Positions 17,613-26,039 of a stretch of DNA of 64,000 bases are shown piece after piece (position 1 is the first letter of the stretch; every line of letters starts with the position of its first letter). This stretch comes from a virus. Under the pieces are notes generated by a model. It had not been told where the DNA came from. It saw only the letters and a list, made by a program, of their open reading frames with translations, and ran no database searches. Location of the stretch: IMG/VR virus record IMGVR_UViG_3300025860_001451, positions 1 to 64,000 of that record. One strand, 5' to 3'. The position numbers were made by a program, and so were the translations under genes.

Positions 17613-20052
17613 CATTTTTTATCGATATTTCTAATGTATTTTTATTTTCTACTATTATTTTGGCGGCTGGAACCTGAATTTTTTCTCTTATGTAGTTTTT
17701 TATATCTCTGGCGTGTAGGTTTTTATTTTTAATGTCATTGAATATACAATCAATAGATTTGGCTGTATAGTTAATGTTTATATTTGACAAAGATAGTTTT
17801 GACTTAATGATTGATAATTCGTAGTTAATTATTCTTTTTATATCATCTCCGCACAAGTCATTAAAAACAATTATTTCATTTATTCTGGCTATAAGTTCGG
17901 GTTTTAGTTTGCTTTTAACAGACTTCTTGAAACTATCAGACTTTGGTTCTTCGTCTTGAATGAAGCCCATGCTTTTTTTAGAAGCTTTTTCGTTTCCTAT
18001 ATTGCTAGTCAATATAACAATTGACTTAGAAAAGTTTATTTTATCATGTTTGTTATCTTCTATATAACCTTCGTCTAAAATGTTAAGCAATATATTTAAT
18101 ACCTGGGGGTCAGCCTTCTCAATCTCGTCAAATAGCACAACACAATTTGGATTGTTTTTTACAAATTTAGTTAGGGAGCCACCTTCTTCGTAACCGACGT
18201 ATCCAGAATTAGCTCCTATAAGCTTGTTTATCCCAGTTTTATCATGAAGTTCTCCCATATTTATTTGTATAATGGCTTTTTCATTACCAAAAAAATGCTT
18301 GGCTATTTTTTTTGCTGTATAGGTTTTACCGACACTAGTTGGCCCAACAAAGAACATGCTGGCTAAGGGTTTGTTTTCGTCAGACAAACCAACTTTAGCA
18401 CAAGATAATAAGTCGTTTATTTTTTGAAGCTCTTCGTTTTGGCCAAAAACTTCTTTTGAAATTCTATTAAGAAAAGAGCTAAAGCCTCCTTTATTATTCT
18501 GTATTTGTTTTATGGACACATTGCTTTGCTCTGAAACAATAGATATAATATCTGATTTTTTCATGTTTATTACCTCAACAGTATTTTCTTTATTTGCTTG
18601 TTTAATGTCCTCCATAAAAGATTCGAAATTTTCTTTTATTTTTATTTCATCAGTTTCGCCAGACATAAAAAACTTCATTAGTTTGTCATGCGAGTTTACT
18701 ATTTTTCTAGGCGTTTTAAAGTTTTTGATTTTAACTCTCGCGCCAGCCTGATCCATTATATCAAAAGCTTTGTCTGGGAATTTTTTGTCACTAATTAAAT
18801 TGGCCGATATATCTACTATATAATCTATGCATGGCTTACTAAACTTTACATTATGAAATTTTTCATATTTTTTCTTGCAACTGTATAGTATTTTCTTTGT
18901 TTCTTCTTTTGAAGGTTCTTCTACCTTTATATTTAGAAACCTTCTCTTCATAGCGCCATCTTTTTCAAAAATTTTTGTATATTCTTTGCTTGTGGTAGCC
19001 CCAATGCATTTTATTTCACCTCTAGCTAAAAATGGTTTTAGCATATTGGCCGCGTCTAAGCCTCCCTCCTGGTTTCCTCCAGCGCCAAAAATGGTATGAA
19101 TTTCATCAAAAAACAATATCATGTGCGGGTTCTCTTTTGCCATGTTTAAAAGGCTTTTGAATTTTTGCTCAAACTGACCTCTGTATTGTGTACCAGCAAG
19201 CATAGAACCTAAATCTATACCTAGAACTTCTGCCCCTATTAAATTGGTAGGGATATCAGCTTTGCAAATTCTGGAGGCTAGAGCTTCTATTATTGAGGTT
19301 TTACCAACTCCAGCGTCACCAGTAAGAATTGCATTGCATTTATTTTTCTTGGATATAGTCTCAATTAAAACGTCAACTTCTTTTTCTCTTCCGTATATAT
19401 CTGGTAGTTTACCTTCTATGTATAAACTGTTAAAATTTGTTATAAACTCCATAGGAGAGTTTTGAGACTGAGCCTCTTCTCCTGAATTATTTAAATCTTT
19501 TTCAATGTCTTCTAAATCTAATCCAGAACTGTCCACAACATCTTCAAGTCTTTTGCCTTTATTTTCTTTTACAAAATCAAAACAAACGAAGTTTTCAAGA
19601 TCTTTTTTGAAATCTTCAACGTCGAAAACAAAATCATCGAATTCGCCAAAGACATATGGAGAGGTATTTATGATGCCCAATAGTATATGTTCTATGCCAA
19701 TATAATGCTGACCAAGTTCATTTGATATTTTGTTTGCATGGCCTACAGCATCGAGAACTTCTAAATGCCAAGGATCTGAGTTTGGGTTTGCAAAAAATTT
19801 CTCATCGTTTTTTAATTTTGCTTTTTTGATTATAGAAAGAAACTCTTTTTTTCGTGCTGTATCTACACCACACTCTTGCATAAAGAGATCAAAGTCTTCA
19901 GATGCGTTTTTTATACATCCGTAAAAAACGTGCATATTATTTATATTTGAATGCCCTATTTTTTTTGCCGTTTCATGAGCATCCTTATAAGCTTTTTTAG
20001 CTCTAGGGGTAAGATTAAAATCTTTAAATATCACAGGATTATATACACTCAT
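17587..20052 (-). CDS. ClpA/ClpC-like AAA+ unfoldase
   Basis: This 821-residue Hsp100 protein would unfold proteins with ATP. It has a Clp N-domain (residues ~1-150), a first AAA+ module with Walker A GDAGVGKT near 240 and Walker B ILFFDEIHTIFG near 313, a short middle region without the long ClpB coiled coil, and a second AAA+ module with Walker A GPTSVGKT near 567 and Walker B VVLFDEIEKA near 640. After sensor I a MGF tripeptide sits where ClpA has IGL and ClpC has VGF, the loop that docks ClpP. No ClpP is encoded nearby, so it may use the host protease (inference). It overlaps the polymerase gene by four bases. Confidence 0.85.
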   Translation of the reverse strand: MSVYNPVIFKDFNLTPRAKKAYKDAHETAKKIGHSNINNMHVFYGCIKNASEDFDLFMQECGVDTARKKEFLSIIKKAKLKNDEKFFANPNSDPWHLEVLDAVGHANKISNELGQHYIGIEHILLGIINTSPYVFGEFDDFVFDVEDFKKDLENFVCFDFVKENKGKRLEDVVDSSGLDLEDIEKDLNNSGEEAQSQNSPMEFITNFNSLYIEGKLPDIYGREKEVDVLIETISKKNKCNAILTGDAGVGKTSIIEALASRICKADIPTNLIGAEVLGIDLGSMLAGTQYRGQFEQKFKSLLNMAKENPHMILFFDEIHTIFGAGGNQEGGLDAANMLKPFLARGEIKCIGATTSKEYTKIFEKDGAMKRRFLNIKVEEPSKEETKKILYSCKKKYEKFHNVKFSKPCIDYIVDISANLISDKKFPDKAFDIMDQAGARVKIKNFKTPRKIVNSHDKLMKFFMSGETDEIKIKENFESFMEDIKQANKENTVEVINMKKSDIISIVSEQSNVSIKQIQNNKGGFSSFLNRISKEVFGQNEELQKINDLLSCAKVGLSDENKPLASMFFVGPTSVGKTYTAKKIAKHFFGNEKAIIQINMGELHDKTGINKLIGANSGYVGYEEGGSLTKFVKNNPNCVVLFDEIEKADPQVLNILLNILDEGYIEDNKHDKINFSKSIVILTSNIGNEKASKKSMGFIQDEEPKSDSFKKSVKSKLKPELIARINEIIVFNDLCGDDIKRIINYELSIIKSKLSLSNININYTAKSIDCIFNDIKNKNLHARDIKNYIREKIQVPAAKIIVENKNTLEISIKNVDNKVNVC

Positions 20053-22592
20053 TTTAGTTCGGATAGTTTCATATAAATTTTTTCTTCTATAGTCTTGATT
20101 GAGTCAACGAAGACGATGTCATCTCCGACAGACCCAGTTATGATGGCGATATCGCCCTTCTTGGGCAAGGTTTTACCAGAGTTCAAGTATTCTGTCAACC
20201 TTTCATTTGAATTGCTGTCTAAAAACAAACCGCATACAGAACCCAGTTCATCTTGCATCTCAAGTCTTGCATATTTGTTTCCATTTCTGCTAGTTCTTTT
20301 GTTTATATCTGTTATCTGACCTACAAATTTAACATTTCTTCTAGCTAACGAGTTTCTAATTGTTTCTGATGTGTGAAAACTTCTAGAGTCGCCATCGCAG
20401 AATATATCTCTAATAGTGTATGAATAGCTATAACCTAACAGTTTGGTTTCAAAAAACCAGTTGGCGAACTTTATGTGGCTTGCGTTTTGTTCATATATAC
20501 TTTTGTAAGGTAGGTATCTTTTCTTGAACGTCTCGAACCTACTATCAGAAAACAATACTCTGCCATCATCAGCTGGGGTCTGCTCTTTCTTGCAAGAGTG
20601 TATTGTATTAAGTATGTCGTAATTAAACTTATCCCCAAGTTCTATGACATTTCTTTTCTCTCTATCGGTTAGTATGTTGAATGTTTGAGCTTCCAAAACA
20701 AGCCTACAGCGGTCAGTTGTTACTAAAGAGTCAAGCATACCAGCCTGAATAAAGGCTGACATAGTTCCAATATTAACGTGGCAATCTTTAGCCGCCATAA
20801 ATACATCATATTTATGGTCAAACTTATTCTCTCTGAATTCAATTAAGGATTCTATAACCTTTCCAGACACTCCTTTGATGGAATTTAATCCATATCTGAT
20901 GTTTTCGCCATCAATTTTGAAGTCAAAACCCGATAGATTTAGGTCTGGAGGTAGTAATTCTATACCAAAGTATGAAAGCTCTTGAGATATTTTAGCGATC
21001 TCCTCATGAGAGTTGGGCTCAAACCTAGCCATCTTAAGCAAGCTAAGAAAAAACTCTTTAGGATGGTTAAATTTTAAATAAATCGTAATAGCCGCTAAGT
21101 AAGCGTAGGATATGCTGTGAGATTTATTGAATGAATAGTTGGCAGAGTCTTCTGCGACCTTCCAAAGAACATCTCCAATTGCTGGGTCTAAATTGTTTTC
21201 TTTAATTTTCTCTTCAATCTTAGCCTTCCAAGCTGGCATGTCCTCAACCTTCTTCTTGCCAACGATGCGGCGAAGCTGTTCTGACTCGTCGAGACTAAAT
21301 CCGACCTTAACGGCCATCTTCATTAACTGCTCTTGGTAGAGGGGAATGCCCCCTGTATAACTTAAGATATCATCAAAGAATTCATGGACGCAGTTGAACT
21401 CTCCAGACCTAACATACTCAGAGTAGCTATCTTTGAAGTCTAATGCTCCAGGTCTTGCGATAGCAACAACAGCAGACAGCTGCTCAAGGTTTCGCGGCGC
21501 GACCTGTTTACAAACCTTGAAGTTTACGTCAGCCTCAATTTGGAACAAACCCTTGGGTTGTTGCAGACAGGATAGCGCAGTATAGATGCTTTCGTGATTA
21601 GGATCGATCTCAGCGGCTTTTAACCCAAGTTGGTCACAAGTATCATGAACAACCGAAAGCGTCCTCAGACCAAGGATATCAAACTTAACACTAAGACTAG
21701 CGACATCGTCCATATCGTAACCAGAAACTAAAGATCCATCGTTGGTTTTTTGAAGAGGCATAATGTCCTCCTGCTTGTAATAACTGATTGAAATTCCAGA
21801 TGGGTGAACGCCAGAATTTTTAATTAAGCCTTCAAGTTTTTGAGCAATGACAAAGGACTTCTTGTGTTTTTCTGCAAAGCCTTTAAAAGCTTCGCTTTCT
21901 TCAACAGCTACTTTAAGTTTCACTACTTTACCAAAATGCTTCGGTATGCTATCGCTAATCTGATTAACGTCAGTTTCAGATAACTCAGCAACAATTTTAC
22001 CGCACTCCTTCATACAGAGTTTAGAGCTTAACGAGTTTAGTGTGAGGATTTTTGATGTTCTTCCTTTGTATTTTTCCTCAATGTATTTAATAACCTCGAC
22101 CCTTCGATCATAAGAGATATCGTTATCAACATCAGCAAGTAGAGAGCCGTCAAGAAATACCTCGCCGTTATGTTCAATCTTTCTAGCCCTGCTTTTAGAT
22201 ACAAAACGCTCAAAGAACAAGCCGTGTTCAATAGGGTCAATGTTTGTTACTCCTAGCAGATATAAAACCAAGCTGCCAGCAGCACTACCTCTTCCAGCAC
22301 CAGTTGGGATTTCTTTCTTTTTACAGAAATCAAGAATGTCCCAATTCAAAAGAATATAATCAACAAAGCCAAGATCATCAAGAACTTCAATTTCCATGAT
22401 CGTTCTATCGAAGTATTCTTTCTTGTTTTCTTTTCCTCTTAAACCTCTGTCGCGTAAACCTTTTCTGCAAAGCTCCTTGAGAATATCAATACTACTGCTA
22501 CCATGAGACAAACCAAGAGAGAGCAGGGTTTTGTCTGGGACAACAATTTCTGGGAGTTTAACTCCTACTGGGAATGGGTTCTTGTATCTCAT
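20049..22592 (-). CDS. dnaE: DNA polymerase III alpha core (DnaE type, no PHP domain)
   Basis: This is the C-family replicative polymerase core. In 847 residues it shows GRGSAAGSLV (palm), the two catalytic aspartates in ADVDND near residue 150 (PDFDVD in E. coli), the third in KFDILGLRTL near 300, then fingers, a tandem helix-hairpin-helix region and a C-terminal OB domain (about 750-845). The domain order after the palm is that of DnaE, not PolC. The N-terminal PHP domain is absent and is encoded two genes upstream; the proofreading exonuclease lies between them. Four-base overlaps on both sides imply coupled translation of the set. Confidence 0.92.
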   Translation of the reverse strand: MRYKNPFPVGVKLPEIVVPDKTLLSLGLSHGSSSIDILKELCRKGLRDRGLRGKENKKEYFDRTIMEIEVLDDLGFVDYILLNWDILDFCKKKEIPTGAGRGSAAGSLVLYLLGVTNIDPIEHGLFFERFVSKSRARKIEHNGEVFLDGSLLADVDNDISYDRRVEVIKYIEEKYKGRTSKILTLNSLSSKLCMKECGKIVAELSETDVNQISDSIPKHFGKVVKLKVAVEESEAFKGFAEKHKKSFVIAQKLEGLIKNSGVHPSGISISYYKQEDIMPLQKTNDGSLVSGYDMDDVASLSVKFDILGLRTLSVVHDTCDQLGLKAAEIDPNHESIYTALSCLQQPKGLFQIEADVNFKVCKQVAPRNLEQLSAVVAIARPGALDFKDSYSEYVRSGEFNCVHEFFDDILSYTGGIPLYQEQLMKMAVKVGFSLDESEQLRRIVGKKKVEDMPAWKAKIEEKIKENNLDPAIGDVLWKVAEDSANYSFNKSHSISYAYLAAITIYLKFNHPKEFFLSLLKMARFEPNSHEEIAKISQELSYFGIELLPPDLNLSGFDFKIDGENIRYGLNSIKGVSGKVIESLIEFRENKFDHKYDVFMAAKDCHVNIGTMSAFIQAGMLDSLVTTDRCRLVLEAQTFNILTDREKRNVIELGDKFNYDILNTIHSCKKEQTPADDGRVLFSDSRFETFKKRYLPYKSIYEQNASHIKFANWFFETKLLGYSYSYTIRDIFCDGDSRSFHTSETIRNSLARRNVKFVGQITDINKRTSRNGNKYARLEMQDELGSVCGLFLDSNSNERLTEYLNSGKTLPKKGDIAIITGSVGDDIVFVDSIKTIEEKIYMKLSELK

Positions 22593-23221
22593 AATTCAAT
22601 ATCGTAAAGTTGTTTTTTGAAAATCTTAAAGTTCATTTCAATGTCGTATAAAGCATCATGGAGTCTCTTTTTATCGAAGTCAATCTCATACTTCTTAAGT
22701 AGCGAGAGCTGGGAGGTTTTCAAGCCCCTCTGCCTGTAGTCTAACCATCTGTATTGCCAGTAGATGAAGTTGTCTTTGTCAACTGGAGACTCTTTAGCTA
22801 TCGCCATCGCTAAACATTTGGTGTCTATAATTCTTTCTATATAAGATTGGTCTAGTTTTTCACCAATCAATTTACGCCAAACATCCACCATGTAAACATC
22901 AAAACCCAAAAGGTTTTGTCCAATAATAAGATAGTCTTCGTCGTATAAATACTTGGAGAGTTCTTTCCAAACAGAAAAGGGATCTTCCGCGTTTCTGTTA
23001 TAGAATTTTCTGTCGAAGCCTGTTATTCTGGCAGCATCCCTTGAAACATTTAAATCTTTCCACATGATAAGTTTGTCATACTTCTTGATGATTTTATCTC
23101 CTTCAATTACCAGCCAAGCCGCTTGCCAAGGTTTAGACTTAATTAGATTTAAGCCCTCGGTTTCAGTATCGAAAACAATATACTTTTGCTTTTTGTTGTA
23201 TCTTAGTAGGTTGTCGTTCAT
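22589..23221 (-). CDS. DEDDh proofreading exonuclease (DnaQ/ExoI-like)
   Basis: This 210-residue 3'-5' exonuclease carries the DEDDh motifs: FDTETEG near residue 18 (Exo I, D and E), GQNLLGFD near 105 (Exo II, D) and HDALYDIEMN near 190 (Exo III, H and D). It lies between the PHP and polymerase genes with ATGA overlaps on both sides, so it almost certainly serves as the proofreading subunit of the split polymerase. Confidence 0.88.
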   Translation of the reverse strand: MNDNLLRYNKKQKYIVFDTETEGLNLIKSKPWQAAWLVIEGDKIIKKYDKLIMWKDLNVSRDAARITGFDRKFYNRNAEDPFSVWKELSKYLYDEDYLIIGQNLLGFDVYMVDVWRKLIGEKLDQSYIERIIDTKCLAMAIAKESPVDKDNFIYWQYRWLDYRQRGLKTSQLSLLKKYEIDFDKKRLHDALYDIEMNFKIFKKQLYDIEL

Positions 23222-23958
23222 TTTGTTTTTTCTAAATAAGATTCGAAACAGAACTCGTCGCTTCCGAAGTGACTGAGGTTAGGACATGATAGGGTGGCTT
23301 GTCTACCGAATGTTCGGTTGCACAAAATTTTATATGTCTGCAAGGCTTCTACGTCATCTTTGTTTTTATAGTAGATAGTTTTCACCAAAGACGTTGAATA
23401 TTCTTTACCCACAAATTCAACAACCTTCTTCTCTAGCAGGGAATCAAACGGCAGGTTATTTCTTTCAATCCAGAACTTAGGATTCAGTCCTTTAAGATAT
23501 GGAATACAATTCTTTAACAAAAAGTTGTTCTTATGGATGAAGCTATCGTAGAATGGGACAACAAAAGAAAGGTGGTTTTTATTCCAAAGCTTAGACAGTT
23601 CTTTATAAGTTATCCTTCCTTCATGCTCAACAAACGCACATGAATAAATCTTGTTTAATAACTTACACCCTTCATCGTTCTTTGCAAAGATTACGCTTTT
23701 ATGATCAGAGTCGGAATCTTCGTCTCCGTCGTTGCACATGGTAATGCGCAATCCATAAATAAGATCAATGTCGTTCTTCTCGCAAACGTGAAAAGCTTTC
23801 ATAAAACTCGTTAGGTTGTCTTCAACCAATACAAGATTTTTGATCCCGTTGTCTTTACAAATACTAATGATTGAGTCTGGTCCCCCCTCAACTTGTGAAT
23901 CACTTAAGGTTAGGATACTTTTTCCAAATGAGTATGTCGATTTAAATACTGGCGTCAT
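23218..23958 (-). CDS. PHP domain of DNA polymerase III alpha, as separate gene
   Basis: This 246-residue protein aligns by pattern with the PHP domain at the N-terminus of DnaE: an opening strand, a helix (PDSIISICKDNGIKNLVLVEDN), the strand LIYGLRITM where DnaE has IGxE, the VIFAKNDEGCKLLNKIYSC segment (LLAKNxxGYxNLxxLxS in DnaE), and the C-terminal DDVEALQTYKIL helix. The metal-binding HxH motif of active PHP enzymes is missing, so it is likely structural. It is the first gene of a four-gene operon (PHP, exonuclease, polymerase, ClpA-like) behind a strong promoter. Confidence 0.75.
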   Translation of the reverse strand: MTPVFKSTYSFGKSILTLSDSQVEGGPDSIISICKDNGIKNLVLVEDNLTSFMKAFHVCEKNDIDLIYGLRITMCNDGDEDSDSDHKSVIFAKNDEGCKLLNKIYSCAFVEHEGRITYKELSKLWNKNHLSFVVPFYDSFIHKNNFLLKNCIPYLKGLNPKFWIERNNLPFDSLLEKKVVEFVGKEYSTSLVKTIYYKNKDDVEALQTYKILCNRTFGRQATLSCPNLSHFGSDEFCFESYLEKTK

Positions 23959-23967
23959 TGTGTTATA

Positions 23968-23995
23968 ATTATAACAACAATATGAAAGGTGTCAA
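23968..23995 (-). promoter_or_regulatory. Consensus sigma70-like promoter for polymerase operon
   Basis: TTGACA (23990-23995), 16-base spacer and TATAAT (23968-23973) on the minus strand match the consensus exactly. The -10 element is nine bases from the ATG at 23958, leaving room for two or three transcribed bases at most. Confidence 0.85.
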
Positions 23996-25017
23996 GAATT
24001 ATGTGCTGGGCAGCCAGCATAATACTTCATTTCAAACGATCCTCCTTTGGGGACTAAGTCTTCTGAGAATTCATCATCAAAATAAGAGCGGACAACATTA
24101 CCTTCTGCATCTTTAACTTCATAATAAAAAAAATCAAACTTCATACCGCAATGCCACATTGGTGTACCGTCTTTTTTGAGCTGTCCTTTTTCTTTTGCAA
24201 ACCCGCATAGCAATTTACAGCTGAATGACCCGTCACTTGGAAACCCTTTGTAAGCTGCCATGTTTTTTGTAGCCATACCCTCGGTAAAGTTGTCAAGGTA
24301 GTGTTGCATCTCTGTGAGGTGATGCTCAAAACCGTGAAGATCATGCTCGTCAAGAGGTTCCATTCTAACAATACCACTCTTTTTTATATCAGGGATAAGG
24401 TCGAACTTAAGAAACAAAAATTCGCTTTGCTTGGTTTTATATTCTGGGAACATGTGTTTGACCGCTAGGCTATACATAAGATCCTGCATATTGTCTTCTG
24501 CGTCCTTACCCTTAAAAGTTTCCTTGCTGGTTTTAAAATCCCTGATAAGTGCATATTTCTTATCTTTATAAAGAAACAGTTTGTCAATAAAACCTCTAAT
24601 TTTATACTTAACAACACCATCGTTTACAACAATGTGAAAGTCTTTTTCAGAATGTTCCTCTGTCGGCTCTCCATCTTTATCCCCGAAGAAGTCATACATC
24701 AAACCGTTAAGGGTCATCTCTTTCATCATTCGGATGTTGTCCTCATCGTCAACACCCTCTCTAAAAGCGTGTTTAAACATAAGCCTTTTGATGGAGGGTA
24801 CACTGAAAATATCAAGCGTTCTGATTATCTCATCAAAATAATGCCTCCTCCTGCTATCCCCAAGAAGTTCAAAAATCAAGTGACAAATAGAACCCCTTCT
24901 GGCTCCATCATTGCTTCTGTCTGGAAGTTTTAGTTTGTACTTGGTCCAATACAACCAAGAACAACTCTCCGCGGTCTTGATTCTGCTGGCGGATAACGGG
25001 GTTTGTGGTTCACTCAT
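23992..25017 (-). CDS. PD-(D/E)XK nuclease, RecB/Cas4-like
   Basis: This 341-residue protein has the RecB-nuclease motif series: LSASRIKTAESCSWLYWTKY at the N-terminus, RRGSICHLIFE near 41-51, IRGFIDKLF near 140 (the D ligand), RDFKTSKE near 160 (D-x-K) and NMQDLMYSLAV near 175 (QxxxY). Cysteines around residues 265-295 and near the C-terminus could bind a metal cluster as in Cas4 and AddB, but this is uncertain. It closes the recombination and replication operon and probably processes DNA ends or recombination intermediates. Confidence 0.8.
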   Translation of the reverse strand: MSEPQTPLSASRIKTAESCSWLYWTKYKLKLPDRSNDGARRGSICHLIFELLGDSRRRHYFDEIIRTLDIFSVPSIKRLMFKHAFREGVDDEDNIRMMKEMTLNGLMYDFFGDKDGEPTEEHSEKDFHIVVNDGVVKYKIRGFIDKLFLYKDKKYALIRDFKTSKETFKGKDAEDNMQDLMYSLAVKHMFPEYKTKQSEFLFLKFDLIPDIKKSGIVRMEPLDEHDLHGFEHHLTEMQHYLDNFTEGMATKNMAAYKGFPSDGSFSCKLLCGFAKEKGQLKKDGTPMWHCGMKFDFFYYEVKDAEGNVVRSYFDDEFSEDLVPKGGSFEMKYYAGCPAHNS

Positions 25018-26035
25018 TTAATTTTCTCGCTTTCTTGATATCTGACTTTGAAAATTTTTGGCTTTGTTCTGCGACAAAATTAGAGATAAATTGCCTTTGT
25101 TTTTTAATGTCCACCTCCTCTTTAGACCAAGCAACAAGATCGCAAGAGTTTTCGTGTGCGTCGCCCATGTCGTTTTGTTTATTTGGCGGTAGCTTGATAG
25201 ACAAAACATCAAGATCGAAATAACGGGAGAGTTTTAAATAGTTTTTAATAGAGCCTGTTAAACCCCTATTATCTTTTGATGATAGATCGTTGTTCCCAGC
25301 TATAATGATTTTATCCAAAGTAATACCTGATAGATAAGATATTATGTTGGGGCTAGCAGACAACCCAAAAATTACTATTACATTTTTGATGCCTTGATCG
25401 TACAAAGCCATTGCATCACCAATGCTTTCCGTTAAATAAACAGATTTTTTAGAGTGAATAATAGAATCTACAGTTTCTTCATTAGGTATAAAACTTGGGT
25501 AAATCCAATTATTTTTCTTACCTATGTGTTTCCATTTAGCATAATCATTGTCGTCAACTCTTCTGCCAGAAAAACCAACAATTTGTTTGTGTATATTGTA
25601 TATGGGAAACACCATTCTTCTATACATGTTCCCAGCTCCAGCCAAGCCAACCTTGAAGTCTTTTTGGGTTTGTTCTGATATTTTTCTTTTTGAATAAAAA
25701 TTATAATTTGGGAACAGTTTTTCTAGTATGCTATTGTCGTAAATTTTTTCCATTTCTATTAATGTTTTAGTCTTATGCACAGAAAGACCCGCGTCACCAG
25801 AGCTTATTGATTTAAGGGTGTCTTCTAATTTTTGAGGTTGTCCGCGAAGAGTAAGTTTTATTAAAGCTTCAAACGGTTTGGGTTTTGAGTCGTTAACATA
25901 GTCCTTCCAAACTCCGCTATCTTTATATATTTGCAACGCTGTTGCATTATCTCCATCACGATATAACGCGCTTGTTCGCCAATGGTTACCATTGTCGATA
26001 AGCTTGTAGCCAAGGTTTTCTAATACCTCTTTCAT
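25010..26035 (-). CDS. DnaG-like primase with degenerate zinc domain
   Basis: I prefer the ATG at 26035 (MKEVLENLGYK), four bases after the DnaB stop, over an in-frame start at 26068 inside dnaB. Residues 1-65 look like a CHC2 primase zinc-binding domain in outline (WRTSALYRDGDN, YKDSGVWKDYV) but have no Cys or His metal ligands. Residues ~105-175 resemble the primase N-terminal catalytic subdomain (FPIYNIHKQIVGFSGRR). A toprim domain follows: VYLTESIGDAMAL near 198 and AGNNDLSSKDN near 245, where N replaces the first Asp of the usual DxD pair. It sits just downstream of dnaB. Confidence 0.8.
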   Translation of the reverse strand: MKEVLENLGYKLIDNGNHWRTSALYRDGDNATALQIYKDSGVWKDYVNDSKPKPFEALIKLTLRGQPQKLEDTLKSISSGDAGLSVHKTKTLIEMEKIYDNSILEKLFPNYNFYSKRKISEQTQKDFKVGLAGAGNMYRRMVFPIYNIHKQIVGFSGRRVDDNDYAKWKHIGKKNNWIYPSFIPNEETVDSIIHSKKSVYLTESIGDAMALYDQGIKNVIVIFGLSASPNIISYLSGITLDKIIIAGNNDLSSKDNRGLTGSIKNYLKLSRYFDLDVLSIKLPPNKQNDMGDAHENSCDLVAWSKEEVDIKKQRQFISNFVAEQSQKFSKSDIKKARKLNE

Positions 26036-26039
26036 GCTT

